A DNA stretch of 27,011 bases from Kiritimatiellia bacterium (GTDB lineage Bacteria > Verrucomicrobiota > Kiritimatiellia > RFP12 > UBA1067), in contig JAFVZE010000397.1 in the NCBI GenBank assembly GCA_017508315.1, positions 1-27,011 on the forward strand, given 5' to 3'. Below the pieces are notes generated by a model. The model was not told where the DNA came from. It did no database searches and worked only from the letters and a program-made list of their open reading frames with translations. A program made the position numbers and the translations under genes. The first letter of the stretch is position 1; every line of letters begins with the position of its first letter. This document shows positions 7,029 to 13,279 of this stretch, in pieces.

Positions 7029-7562
7029 ATGTCTCGAATCGGTAAAGAACCCGTCAAGATCGCCGAGGGCGTAACTGTCGCCGTCGACGGTCAGAACGTG
7101 ACGGTCAAGGGCAAGCTCGGTGAGCTTTCCTACACGATGCAGGATGGCATCACGGCGAAGGTGGAAGACGGCAACGTCGTGGTCGAACGCAAGGACGACT
7201 CGGTGAGCAACTTCCACGGACTCGCTCGCGCGCTGATCAACAACATGGTCGTCGGCGTGTCGGCTGGCTACAAGAAGCAGCTTGTTATCGAAGGTACCGG
7301 CTTCAAAGCCGCGCTTCAGGGCAAGGTGCTTTCGCTTTCGCTCGGTTTCGCGAGCCCGAAGCTTTTCGACATCCCCGAGGGCATCACCGTCACCGTCGAG
7401 AACGACGGTCTGCAGGTGAGCGTCACGGGCGTCGACAAGGCCCAGGTCGGCGAGGCCGCCGCCCGCATCCGCTCGTACTACCCGGCTGAACCCTACAAGG
7501 GCAAGGGCATCAAGTATGTCGGCGAAAAGATCCGCCGCAAGCAAGGAAAGAAGGTGGCCTAA
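7029..7562 (+). CDS. rplF: 50S ribosomal protein L6 (uL6)
   Basis: The 177-residue L6 has MSRIGKEPVKIAEGV at the start, the repeated L6 fold, and the C-terminal YYPAEPYKGKGIKYVGEKI followed by RRKQGKK. It sits near the factor-binding site at the base of the stalk. TAGGAG (7011-7016) precedes the ATG. Its TAA overlaps the start of rplR (TAATG). Confidence 0.97.
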   Translation: MSRIGKEPVKIAEGVTVAVDGQNVTVKGKLGELSYTMQDGITAKVEDGNVVVERKDDSVSNFHGLARALINNMVVGVSAGYKKQLVIEGTGFKAALQGKVLSLSLGFASPKLFDIPEGITVTVENDGLQVSVTGVDKAQVGEAAARIRSYYPAEPYKGKGIKYVGEKIRRKQGKKVA

Positions 7563-7924
7563 TGTTCAATCGCAAAGTTCAGCGCCAGAAGCGTCATCTG
7601 CGCCTTCGCCAGAAGGTCGTCGGCACCGCGGCGCGTCCGCGCATGTCGATCTGCGTCACGAACAAGAACATGTACGTTCAGTTCATCGACGACGACGCCG
7701 GCAAGACTCTCGCCTCGGCGAGCTCGCTCAAGGAGAAGAAGGCCAACCTCGAGGTCGCGAAGAACCTCGGCGCCGCCGCCGCTGCCGCGGCGGCCGCCGC
7801 CGGGATCACGCTCGTGGTCGTCGACCGCGGCGGCTTCAAGTACACGGGCCGCGTCGCGGCGATCGTGGAAGCGGCCGTCGCCGCCGGGCTCAAGGTCAGC
7901 GCCAAGGAAGAGGAGGCTAAGTAA
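7562..7924 (+). CDS. rplR: 50S ribosomal protein L18 (uL18) with a polyalanine segment
   Basis: The 120-residue L18 has a basic N-terminus, GTAARPRMSICVTNKNMYVQ, TLASASSL and the diagnostic VVVDRGGFKYTGRV, and it binds 5S rRNA. Residues 71-80 are ten consecutive alanines, in the helix where homologues such as B. subtilis L18 have a mixed sequence like GELVAKRAAEKG. The C-terminus also carries an acidic extension (SAKEEEAK) beyond the usual end. Start codon overlaps the rplF stop. Confidence 0.96.
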   Translation: MFNRKVQRQKRHLRLRQKVVGTAARPRMSICVTNKNMYVQFIDDDAGKTLASASSLKEKKANLEVAKNLGAAAAAAAAAAGITLVVVDRGGFKYTGRVAAIVEAAVAAGLKVSAKEEEAK

Positions 7925-7926
7925 CC

Positions 7927-8421
7927 ATGGCTATGAATCGTGACAAGCGCGGCGAAATGGCCGCTCAGGACGAGCTCGACGAACACACCGTGTTCATCAA
8001 CCGCTGCGCCAAGACCGTCAAGGGCGGTCGCCGCATGAGCTTCTCCGCGGTCATCGTCGTCGGTGACAAGGAGGGCAAGGTCGGCGTCGGTTTCGGCAAG
8101 GCCAACGAGGTCGCCGACGCGATCCGCAAGGGCGGCGAGGCCGCCCGCAAGGATATGCGCAAGGTCTGCCTCAAGGGCAAGACCATTCCGCACGAAGTCG
8201 AAGGCGTCTGCGACGGAGGCAGAGTCCTCCTCAAGCCCGCGCCCGACGGCACCGGCCTTATCGTCGGCGGCGGTATGCGTCCCGTTCTTGAAGCGGCCGG
8301 CATCCGTGACGCCGTGGGCAAGTCGCTCGGCTCGAAGAACCGTCTCAACGTGGTCAAGGCCACGATGAACGCGCTTTCGAAGCTCCGCAGCGCCGAGGAA
8401 ATCGCCGCTACCCGTGCGTGA
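7927..8421 (+). CDS. rpsE: 30S ribosomal protein S5 (uS5)
   Basis: The 164-residue S5 has the double-stranded-RNA-binding-like N-terminal domain (INRCAKTVKGGRRMSFSAVI) and the C-terminal domain with GGGMRPVLEAAGIRDAVGKS and GSKNRLNVVKAT. S5 affects decoding accuracy and helicase activity at mRNA entry. GAGGAGG (7910-7916), inside the end of rplR, is 10 bases from ATG 7927. rpmD (L30), often next, is absent: rplO follows after 20 bases. Confidence 0.97.
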   Translation: MAMNRDKRGEMAAQDELDEHTVFINRCAKTVKGGRRMSFSAVIVVGDKEGKVGVGFGKANEVADAIRKGGEAARKDMRKVCLKGKTIPHEVEGVCDGGRVLLKPAPDGTGLIVGGGMRPVLEAAGIRDAVGKSLGSKNRLNVVKATMNALSKLRSAEEIAATRA

Positions 8422-8441
8422 GAAAGAAAGGAATCGAAACA

Positions 8442-8879
8442 ATGGATCTCAGCAATCTTACGAACACGCCCGGAGCCCGCGAACGCCGCAAACGCGTCGG
8501 CCGCGGCTGCGGTTCGGGTATGGGCAAGACCTCCACCCGCGGTCACAAGGGTCAGGCGCAGCGCAAGGGCCACAAGCAGAAGCTTCAGTTCGAAGGCGGT
8601 CAGATGCCGCTCGTTCGCCGTATCCCCAAGCGCGGTTTCAACAATGCCGCGTTCAACGCCAAGGCTCTCGCCGTCAACGTCTCCGACCTCGAGAAGAAGT
8701 TCGAGGCCGGTGCCGAAATCACGGTCGAGACTCTCGCCAAGGCGGGATTTTCGGACAACAAGCAGCCTAAGATCAAGATTCTCGGCAACGGAGAACTCAC
8801 CAAGAAGTTCACCGTCAAGGTTCCCTGCTCGGCAGCGGCCAAGGCCAAGATCGAAGCCGCCGGCGGCAGCGTCGCCTGA
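8442..8879 (+). CDS. rplO: 50S ribosomal protein L15 (uL15)
   Basis: The 145-residue L15 has the glycine-rich N-terminal region (RKRVGRGCGSGMGKTSTRGHKG), GGQMPLVRRIPKRGF and a C-terminal KVPCSAAAKAKIEAAGG block. ATG 8442 gives the usual MDLSNL-type start; an in-frame ATG at 8418 would overlap rpsE and lacks family support. This is the last gene of the operon: a strong terminator starts 23 bases after the stop, in place of secY. Confidence 0.97.
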   Translation: MDLSNLTNTPGARERRKRVGRGCGSGMGKTSTRGHKGQAQRKGHKQKLQFEGGQMPLVRRIPKRGFNNAAFNAKALAVNVSDLEKKFEAGAEITVETLAKAGFSDNKQPKIKILGNGELTKKFTVKVPCSAAAKAKIEAAGGSVA

Positions 8880-8901
8880 GAATTCGCTTAAGGCGAAATG
8901 C

Positions 8902-8940
8902 AAAACAGGAGGCTCACGGTTCCGTGAGTCTCTTGTTTTT
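8902..8940 (+). terminator. Strong, probably bidirectional intrinsic terminator after rplO
   Basis: Bases 8902-8919 (beginning AAAACAGGAGG) pair with 8922-8939 along 18 positions with only G-U exceptions, closing on a very small loop, and end in TTTTT. The matching A run on the left arm means the reverse complement also ends in a T run, so it could stop transcription from either side. It closes the ribosomal operon. Confidence 0.88.
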
Positions 8941-9031
8941 CGTGTCTCCAATTATAAATTTTTCGCCAACCGGATCGTCGTTCACGGCGTATACAGGATA
9001 AGTGGGGTTTGCCGCGCGGATAATGCCGCAC

Positions 9032-9060
9032 TTGACAGAATGCAAGAATAAATCCATAAT
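9032..9060 (+). promoter_or_regulatory. Near-consensus promoter of rnfAB
   Basis: A perfect -35 TTGACA (9032-9037) and a -10 CATAAT (9055-9060) are separated by exactly 17 bases. The -10 ends 11 bases before the rnfA ATG, so the transcript would have only about 5 untranslated bases and no Shine-Dalgarno site. The rest of the 192-base gap between rplO and rnfA shows no other gene. Confidence 0.8.
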
Positions 9061-9071
9061 ACCAGATCACT

Positions 9072-9658
9072 ATGAGTTACTACCTTATGATTTTAGTCGG
9101 TGCGGTTCTCGTGAACAATTTCGTGCTGAGCCGCTTTCTCGGATGCTGCCCTTTTCTCGGGGTCTCCAAGAAAACGGAAACCGCCGTCGGAATGACGGGC
9201 GCGGTCGTCTTTGTGATGACGGTCGCCGCCGCGGTCACGTGGTGTCTCGACCATTGGCTGCTGCAGCCGAACGCGCTCGGGTACATCCATACGCTCGCGT
9301 TCATTCTCGTGATCGCGGCGCTCGTGCAGTTCATCGACATAGCGATGAAGCGGTTCCTGCCTCCGCTCCATTCCGCTCTCGGAATCTTTCTGCCGCTGAT
9401 CACCACCAACTGCGCGGTTCTGGGCGTGGCGGAAATCAACTGCAAGCAGGGACCGGATTTTTCGAGTCGGTGTTTTTCTCGTTCTCCGCGGCGCTCGGTT
9501 TCGGGTTCGCGCTGGTCATTTTTTCGGGCATCCGTGAAAAACTCGAACACGCCGCGCCTCCGCGGTGTTTCCGCGGCGTGGCGCTTGCGCTGGTCACGGG
9601 CGGGCTGTTGAGCCTTGCGTTCATGGGGTTCTCGGGGATGGTCAAGTTGCCGTACTGA
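9072..9658 (+). CDS. rnfA: Rnf electron transport complex subunit A, frameshifted
   Basis: RnfA is an integral membrane subunit of the ion-translocating ferredoxin:NAD+ oxidoreductase. The first 129 codons read MSYYLMILVGAVLVNNFVLS and LGIFLPLITTNCAVLGVAEI, clear RnfA signatures; the second half continues one frame back with FFSFSAALGFGF and LSLAFMGFSGMVKLPY, the normal C-terminus. The break lies at the T5 run 9458-9462: one extra T would join the halves as ...PDFFES.... Read literally, frame 0 ends at 9611 with a nonsense tail. The cause may be an assembly error, a real mutation or slippage on the T run. NqrE is a relative, but the following rnfB favours RnfA. Six membrane helices are expected. 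Confidence 0.85.
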
Positions 9659-9687
9659 AACAGTTCGGATTTCAAGAAAGGTCGGAG

Positions 9688-10497
9688 ATGCTTACAGCAA
9701 TCATCGTCATAGCCGGAATAGGTTTGGTCGCCGCCGTCGTACTGTCGCTTGCCGACAGGTTTCTGAGCGTCAAGGAAGATCCGCGAATCGGAATGATCAC
9801 CGCGGCCCTGCCCGGCGCCAACTGCGGCGGTTGCGGTTTCGCCGGGTGCGACGGGTACGCCCGCGCGCTCGTGGACGGGACGGCCCCGAACGGAGCCTGC
9901 GCCGCCGGCGGCGACGCCTGTGCCGCCGAATGCGCCAGAATTCTCGGTGTAGCCGCGACGGCGACGGAAAAGCGCGTCGCGCTCGTCAAATGCTGCGGCA
10001 CCCGCTCGGAGGCGATCCGCGTCGGCGATTACAACGGCATCTGCGACTGCGCGGTCGCTGCGGCCACGGCCGGCGGCGACAAGGGGTGCAAATACGGCTG
10101 TCTGGGGTACGGCGCCTGCGCCAACGTCTGCCCGAAAAACGCCATTTCCGTCGTCGACGGACTCGCGAAAGTGGACAAACGCCTGTGCATCGGCTGCGGA
10201 AAGTGCGTGAAGGCATGCCCCAAGGGGATCATCGAACTGGTGCCGGCTTCGGCGACCATCCACGTGCTCTGCGCCAACCCCGACAAGGGACCCGGCGTAC
10301 GCAAAGTCTGCGGCGTAGGGTGCATGGGATGCCGCCTGTGTGAAAAGAATTCAGGCGGCAAGGAGGCCGGTCATTTCGCCTTTCAGGGCTTTCTGGCGAA
10401 GGTCAATTATGACAATCCGCCGACCGACGAGCAGATTGTCGACAAGTGTCCCGCGAAGTGCATGGCCGTCGACCCGCACTTCGAAAGCGGGCACTGA
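9688..10497 (+). CDS. rnfB: Rnf electron transport complex subunit B (iron-sulfur protein)
   Basis: The 269-residue protein starts with one membrane helix (MLTAIIVIAGIGLVAAVVLS) and then a 4Fe-4S domain with C46, C49, C54 and C71 (GANCGGCGFAGCDGYA). Two ferredoxin clusters follow, C134-C138-C144-C148 and C167-C170-C173-C177, and further cysteines occur at 208, 212, 215, 218, 254 and 258. RnfB receives electrons from reduced ferredoxin for the membrane complex. ATG 9688 is chosen over 9565 because it begins the anchor helix exactly and 9565 lies inside rnfA. Other Rnf subunits (C, D, G, E) are not in the window. Confidence 0.95.
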   Translation: MLTAIIVIAGIGLVAAVVLSLADRFLSVKEDPRIGMITAALPGANCGGCGFAGCDGYARALVDGTAPNGACAAGGDACAAECARILGVAATATEKRVALVKCCGTRSEAIRVGDYNGICDCAVAAATAGGDKGCKYGCLGYGACANVCPKNAISVVDGLAKVDKRLCIGCGKCVKACPKGIIELVPASATIHVLCANPDKGPGVRKVCGVGCMGCRLCEKNSGGKEAGHFAFQGFLAKVNYDNPPTDEQIVDKCPAKCMAVDPHFESGH

Positions 10498-10510
10498 AGC
10501 GCGGCTTCAG
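10494..10510. other. Perfect 7-bp palindrome holding both convergent stop codons
   Basis: CTGAAGC (10494-10500), GCG, GCTTCAG (10504-10510). The TGA of rnfB (10495-10497) and the TGA of the opposing minus-strand gene (complement of 10507-10509) both lie in its arms. The hairpin would form in both transcripts. No T run follows on either strand, so termination here is uncertain. Confidence 0.65.
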
Positions 10511-10977
10511 AAACTGCGCTGAATGCCGGCGCACAGCGTGTACAGCGTTTCGCATCCGCCGTCGACGCCGAGAGTCAGGTCGGCGTCGAACCTGATCGAC
10601 CACGTGTCGGTGAGGTGATAGAAACTTCCGATCCCCGCTTTGGGACCTACCTGCCCTCTGTCGTGTCCGATCCAGCCTTTGGCGCCGAACGTGAAGAACG
10701 GATCGAAGCGTTCGTATCCCCACCAGTGCCACAGCACGTCCGCCGACAGGCCGGCAAAGTTTTCAAGCGCGGCGGCTTCGGTCTCCACCGCCCAGAATTC
10801 CGCGAAATAGTATCCGGCTCTGACTGCGCCGCCGCCGAGTCTGCGCATCGACGAGCCGCCTTCGGGCAGTGTCATCACAGCCCCTGCGCCGGCATACCAG
10901 CGGTCGAATTCGCATTCCTCGGCTTTCAGCGGAACCGCCGTCAGCGCAACGATAAGCGGCCAAAGAAGTCTTTTCAT
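10507..10977 (-). CDS. Small outer-membrane beta-barrel-like protein
   Basis: The 156-residue product has a signal peptide (MKRLLWPLIVALTAVPLKAEE, probable cleavage after KA) followed by alternating polar/aromatic stretches typical of beta strands: YAGAGAVMTLP, AVRAGYYFAEFWAVETEAAA, FDPFFTFGAKGWIG, WSIRFDADLTLGV. It ends in Phe (IQRSF), the usual C-terminal residue for barrel assembly. It resembles small OmpA/OmpW-size porin-like proteins but I do not recognise a specific family. It follows the minus-strand hydrolase after 51 bases without a clear ribosome binding site, so it may be co-transcribed with it. Confidence 0.7.
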   Translation of the reverse strand: MKRLLWPLIVALTAVPLKAEECEFDRWYAGAGAVMTLPEGGSSMRRLGGGAVRAGYYFAEFWAVETEAAALENFAGLSADVLWHWWGYERFDPFFTFGAKGWIGHDRGQVGPKAGIGSFYHLTDTWSIRFDADLTLGVDGGCETLYTLCAGIQRSF

Positions 10978-11028
10978 GCAACAGAGAGTGTCTGTCCGGT
11001 TTTCGGGGGCTGTGGAAACGACCGGGCG

Positions 11029-11850
11029 TTATTTCTTGAGCGTCTTGCGGAAGAAGTTGGCGATCGAGGCGTCGTCGATCTCGACGCCGTGCGGATGGTG
11101 TCCGTAGGCGCCGCGCCTGATAACGGAGATATCGCCGCCGGCCTCTTTGTAGCGCTTCGCGAACAGTTCGCTGTTGGATGCGGGAGGAACCACATTGTCG
11201 GCGCCGCCGTAGACCAGATACGCCGGGATGCCGGCTTTGGCGAGAGTCTCGGCCATGTTCACGGGCATGCGCGGATCCCTGTCCCAGTCCGCCGGCGCGT
11301 TCTCTGCCCAGGGACCGATCTTGGATTTCATTTTCTCCGGATCGGTGCCTGCAAACTTCGAGAAGGTCAGCAGCGGGCAGTCGTAGTAGATCGCCGCCAC
11401 GTCGGCGGGATTCGCGGCGGTGTAGCGCGTCGAGAAGAATCCGCCCCAGCTAAGTCCGATAAGGCAAGTTTTGGGAGCGAAACCGAGTTCATCGACGAGG
11501 TAATCCCGGAATGCCTTGCTGATCGCGATGCCTTCATCGTTCATCCGGTATTTGAATGTTTCGATCGTGACGTGATGCCATCCCTGGCGGAGGAGCTGCA
11601 ATGCCGGGGTGCGGGGTACGAACGCCGTCGCCCACTGCATTGTCCATGTCCAGGGCTTTGATTCGAGCGCCGGAACCGACGGCTCCACAACCCAGGCGGT
11701 GCATCCGCGGAATTCAAAACGGGTACGCTCGAATCCGTAGAATCTGTCGGTGCCGATTATTTTGCATTTCTCCGCGATTTTGTCGGTGAGGTTGCCGGCA
11801 TTCGCGACGATTGCCGCGAGCGTCGCCGCGACGAAGAGTGTTTTTTTCAT
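11029..11850 (-). CDS. Secreted alpha/beta hydrolase
   Basis: The 273-residue protein begins with a signal peptide (MKKTLFVAATLAAIVANAG). The nucleophile elbow GLSWGG lies near residue 132, a candidate acid in GGADNVVPP near 220, and a candidate catalytic histidine in AYGHHPHG near 252, together a serine-hydrolase triad. It is probably an esterase or peptidase-like enzyme of the periplasm; the substrate cannot be read from the sequence. AAGGAA upstream of the ATG is a good ribosome binding site. The gene diverges from lptA. Confidence 0.8.
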   Translation of the reverse strand: MKKTLFVAATLAAIVANAGNLTDKIAEKCKIIGTDRFYGFERTRFEFRGCTAWVVEPSVPALESKPWTWTMQWATAFVPRTPALQLLRQGWHHVTIETFKYRMNDEGIAISKAFRDYLVDELGFAPKTCLIGLSWGGFFSTRYTAANPADVAAIYYDCPLLTFSKFAGTDPEKMKSKIGPWAENAPADWDRDPRMPVNMAETLAKAGIPAYLVYGGADNVVPPASNSELFAKRYKEAGGDISVIRRGAYGHHPHGVEIDDASIANFFRKTLKK

Positions 11851-11886
11851 TGTTAATTCCTTGTGTTCGGGTTGAATAGCAAAGAG

Positions 11887-11892
11887 ATTATA
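11887..11892 (-). promoter_or_regulatory. Candidate -10 box for the alpha/beta hydrolase gene
   Basis: The minus strand reads TTGATATAAT, with TATAAT at 11887-11892, 36 bases before the start codon at 11850. No convincing -35 is visible. It stands back to back with the lptA promoter 42 bases away. Confidence 0.45.
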
Positions 11893-11930
11893 TCAAAATA
11901 TTCTTGTCTCCGCGGGGATGCTGATGTTTT

Positions 11931-11939
11931 TGGTATAAT
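11931..11939 (+). promoter_or_regulatory. Extended -10 promoter of lptA
   Basis: TGG-TATAAT (11931-11939), preceded by a T run, matches the extended -10 form. No -35 is seen at normal spacing. The transcript would start near 11946, exactly at a small hairpin (AATCGG 11946-11951 with CCGATT 11960-11965). Confidence 0.65.
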
Positions 11940-12007
11940 ACGGGAAATCGGCCGTTCGTCCGATTGACGGAGGAAAAACCCAAAACTTTGTCCTGAGAGG
12001 AGAAAAG

Positions 12008-12559
12008 ATGAGAATGTTTCTGCTGCTCTGCGCCGCGGCCGCGTTTTCGTTCGCGGCTTTGGCCGAAAATGGCGGAGCGACCGCCGGAACGGCGAAAAGC
12101 GGCGACGGAGGCGGTAAAAAGACCAAGCGCGACGCAAGGATAACCTCCCGGTCCACCTATTACGACCGCAAGGAGGGTGTCGGGGTCTTCACCGGCGATG
12201 TGCACGTGGACGACGAGGACTACCAGATGCATGCCGACAAGGTTTACCTGTTCATGAAGGGAACCAACGAACTCGAGCGTATTGTAGCCGTCGGCAAAGT
12301 CGCCATGACCAACGGCACGAAGCGCGCTTACGGATGCAAAGTGTCGTATTACCGCAATCCCGGGCTGGTCGTGCTGTATTCCGGAGACGGCATCGCGGCC
12401 GAGGTGCGTGACGAGGCCAAGGGCGGCGATCAGATCGTGCGCGGGAAGAAGATCCGCTTCTGGACCGACTCGGAGCAGGTGGAGGTTCTGGAGGCGGAGA
12501 TCACCGCCCCGTCCGAGGCGGCGACCGGAAGCGGACTTAAGAGCGTGCTCGGGAAATGA
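12008..12559 (+). CDS. lptA: LptA/OstA-like periplasmic LPS-transport protein
   Basis: The 183-residue protein has a signal peptide (MRMFLLLCAAAAFSFAALA) and, after a Gly/Lys-rich linker, an OstA-type beta domain from about residue 45 to 160: GVGVFTGDVHVDDEDYQMHADKV..., ...RIVAVGKVAMTNG..., ...VVLYSGDGIA... This repeated gain-and-loss strand pattern is that of LptA, which bridges the periplasm in LPS export. LptC shares the fold and cannot be fully excluded, but the soluble signal-peptide layout favours LptA. lptB, its common neighbour, is absent; aroQ starts 1 base after the stop. GAGAGGAG lies just upstream of the ATG. Confidence 0.75.
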   Translation: MRMFLLLCAAAAFSFAALAENGGATAGTAKSGDGGGKKTKRDARITSRSTYYDRKEGVGVFTGDVHVDDEDYQMHADKVYLFMKGTNELERIVAVGKVAMTNGTKRAYGCKVSYYRNPGLVVLYSGDGIAAEVRDEAKGGDQIVRGKKIRFWTDSEQVEVLEAEITAPSEAATGSGLKSVLGK

Positions 12560-12560
12560 T

Positions 12561-12995
12561 ATGAAGATACTGGTGCTCAACGGACCCAATCTGAACATGC
12601 TCGGACTGCGCGAGCCGGAGCTGTACGGCTCGCGCGATTATGCCGCGCTCGAGGAGTATGTGCGCGGCGAAGCCGACAGGCGCGGCGTCCGGGCGGAGAT
12701 CCGCCAGACGAATCACGAAGGAACGCTGGTCGATTGGATCCAGCAGGCGCGCGGGGCTTTCGACGCGATCGTTCTCAACGCCGCGGCCTATACCCACACG
12801 TCGGTGGCGGTGCTCGACGCGCTCAAGGCGGTGAACGTGAGAACGGTCGAGGTGCATCTTACCGAGCCGAAGAACCGCGAGGATTTCCGCAAGGTCTCTT
12901 ATGTCGGCATGGTCGCGGAAAAGACCTTCTCGGGACGCGGGTTCGACAGCTACGGCGATGCCATCGCGTATCTCGCCGGCGGGGAGGGTCGCTGA
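12561..12995 (+). CDS. aroQ: 3-dehydroquinate dehydratase, type II
   Basis: This enzyme removes water from 3-dehydroquinate in the shikimate pathway. The 144-residue length is typical. The N-terminal LNGPNLNMLGLREPELYG carries the catalytic R17 and Y22; NAAAYTHTS (73-81) and EVHL (97-100, H99) form the rest of the active site, with R110 also kept. The loop after H99, normally reading like LSNIHAREEF, is TEPKNREDF here. The ATG at 12561 is immediately after the lptA stop; the frame is open farther upstream but that part is shadow of lptA. Confidence 0.94.
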   Translation: MKILVLNGPNLNMLGLREPELYGSRDYAALEEYVRGEADRRGVRAEIRQTNHEGTLVDWIQQARGAFDAIVLNAAAYTHTSVAVLDALKAVNVRTVEVHLTEPKNREDFRKVSYVGMVAEKTFSGRGFDSYGDAIAYLAGGEGR

Positions 12996-12998
12996 AAC

Positions 12999-13250
12999 AT
13001 GCCGGTTTACGTCTACGAGGCGAAGGATGAAAAAGTCTCCTGCGGCGAATGCCGCGGAGGATTCGAGATCAGGCAGCCGTTGAGCGAGGATAAACTTGCG
13101 AACTGTCCGAAGTGCGGCGCGCCCGTGATCCGGGTCATCCAGGCTCCCGGGCTTACCCATTCCAAGACCGATCTCCACTACCGCGCGAAACGCGCCGGCT
13201 TCAAGTGTCTGAAAAAAGTGCAGAAGGGCGAATACGAGACGGTTTATTGA
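12999..13250 (+). CDS. FmdB-family zinc-ribbon protein
   Basis: The 83-residue protein starts MPVYVYEAKD and has two Cys pairs, C15/C18 (CGEC) and C36/C39 (CPKC), around a RQPLSEDKL segment, as in the FmdB putative regulatory family. These proteins bind one zinc; their function is mostly unknown. The usual first pair spacing is C-x2-C within YEC..CGH..E, so this copy is slightly rearranged at its start. It follows aroQ by 3 bases and is probably in the same message. The rfbC promoter begins just after its stop. Confidence 0.8.
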   Translation: MPVYVYEAKDEKVSCGECRGGFEIRQPLSEDKLANCPKCGAPVIRVIQAPGLTHSKTDLHYRAKRAGFKCLKKVQKGEYETVY

Positions 13251-13262
13251 TCCGCCGAGATA

Positions 13263-13271
13263 TGGTATAAT
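13263..13271 (+). promoter_or_regulatory. Extended -10 promoter abutting the rfbC start
   Basis: TGG (13263-13265) and TATAAT (13266-13271) form an extended -10. Only 8 bases separate it from ATG 13280, so transcription would begin at or within a base or two of the start codon. No Shine-Dalgarno sequence fits in between. Confidence 0.7.
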
Positions 13272-13279
13272 CCCTTGAA

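Noticed and set aside
8888..9070. 60-codon minus-strand frame in the rplO-rnfA gap
   Set aside because: Its end runs through the terminator stem and the sequence resembles no family; a short RNA there is possible but a protein is not supported.
9456..9464. Programmed -1 frameshifting in rnfA as the preferred explanation
   Set aside because: The T5 run lacks a full X-XXY-YYZ heptamer and I see no evident downstream stimulator; a base loss in assembly or a real mutation is simpler, so it is kept only as one option in the finding.
9565..9687. Upstream extension of rnfB to ATG 9565
   Set aside because: The extra 41 residues are the rnfA coding region in another frame, and the membrane anchor of RnfB begins precisely at ATG 9688.
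12408..12560. Upstream extension of aroQ
   Set aside because: It is lptA read in another frame; the AroQ family starts with the MKILVLNGPN block at 12561.
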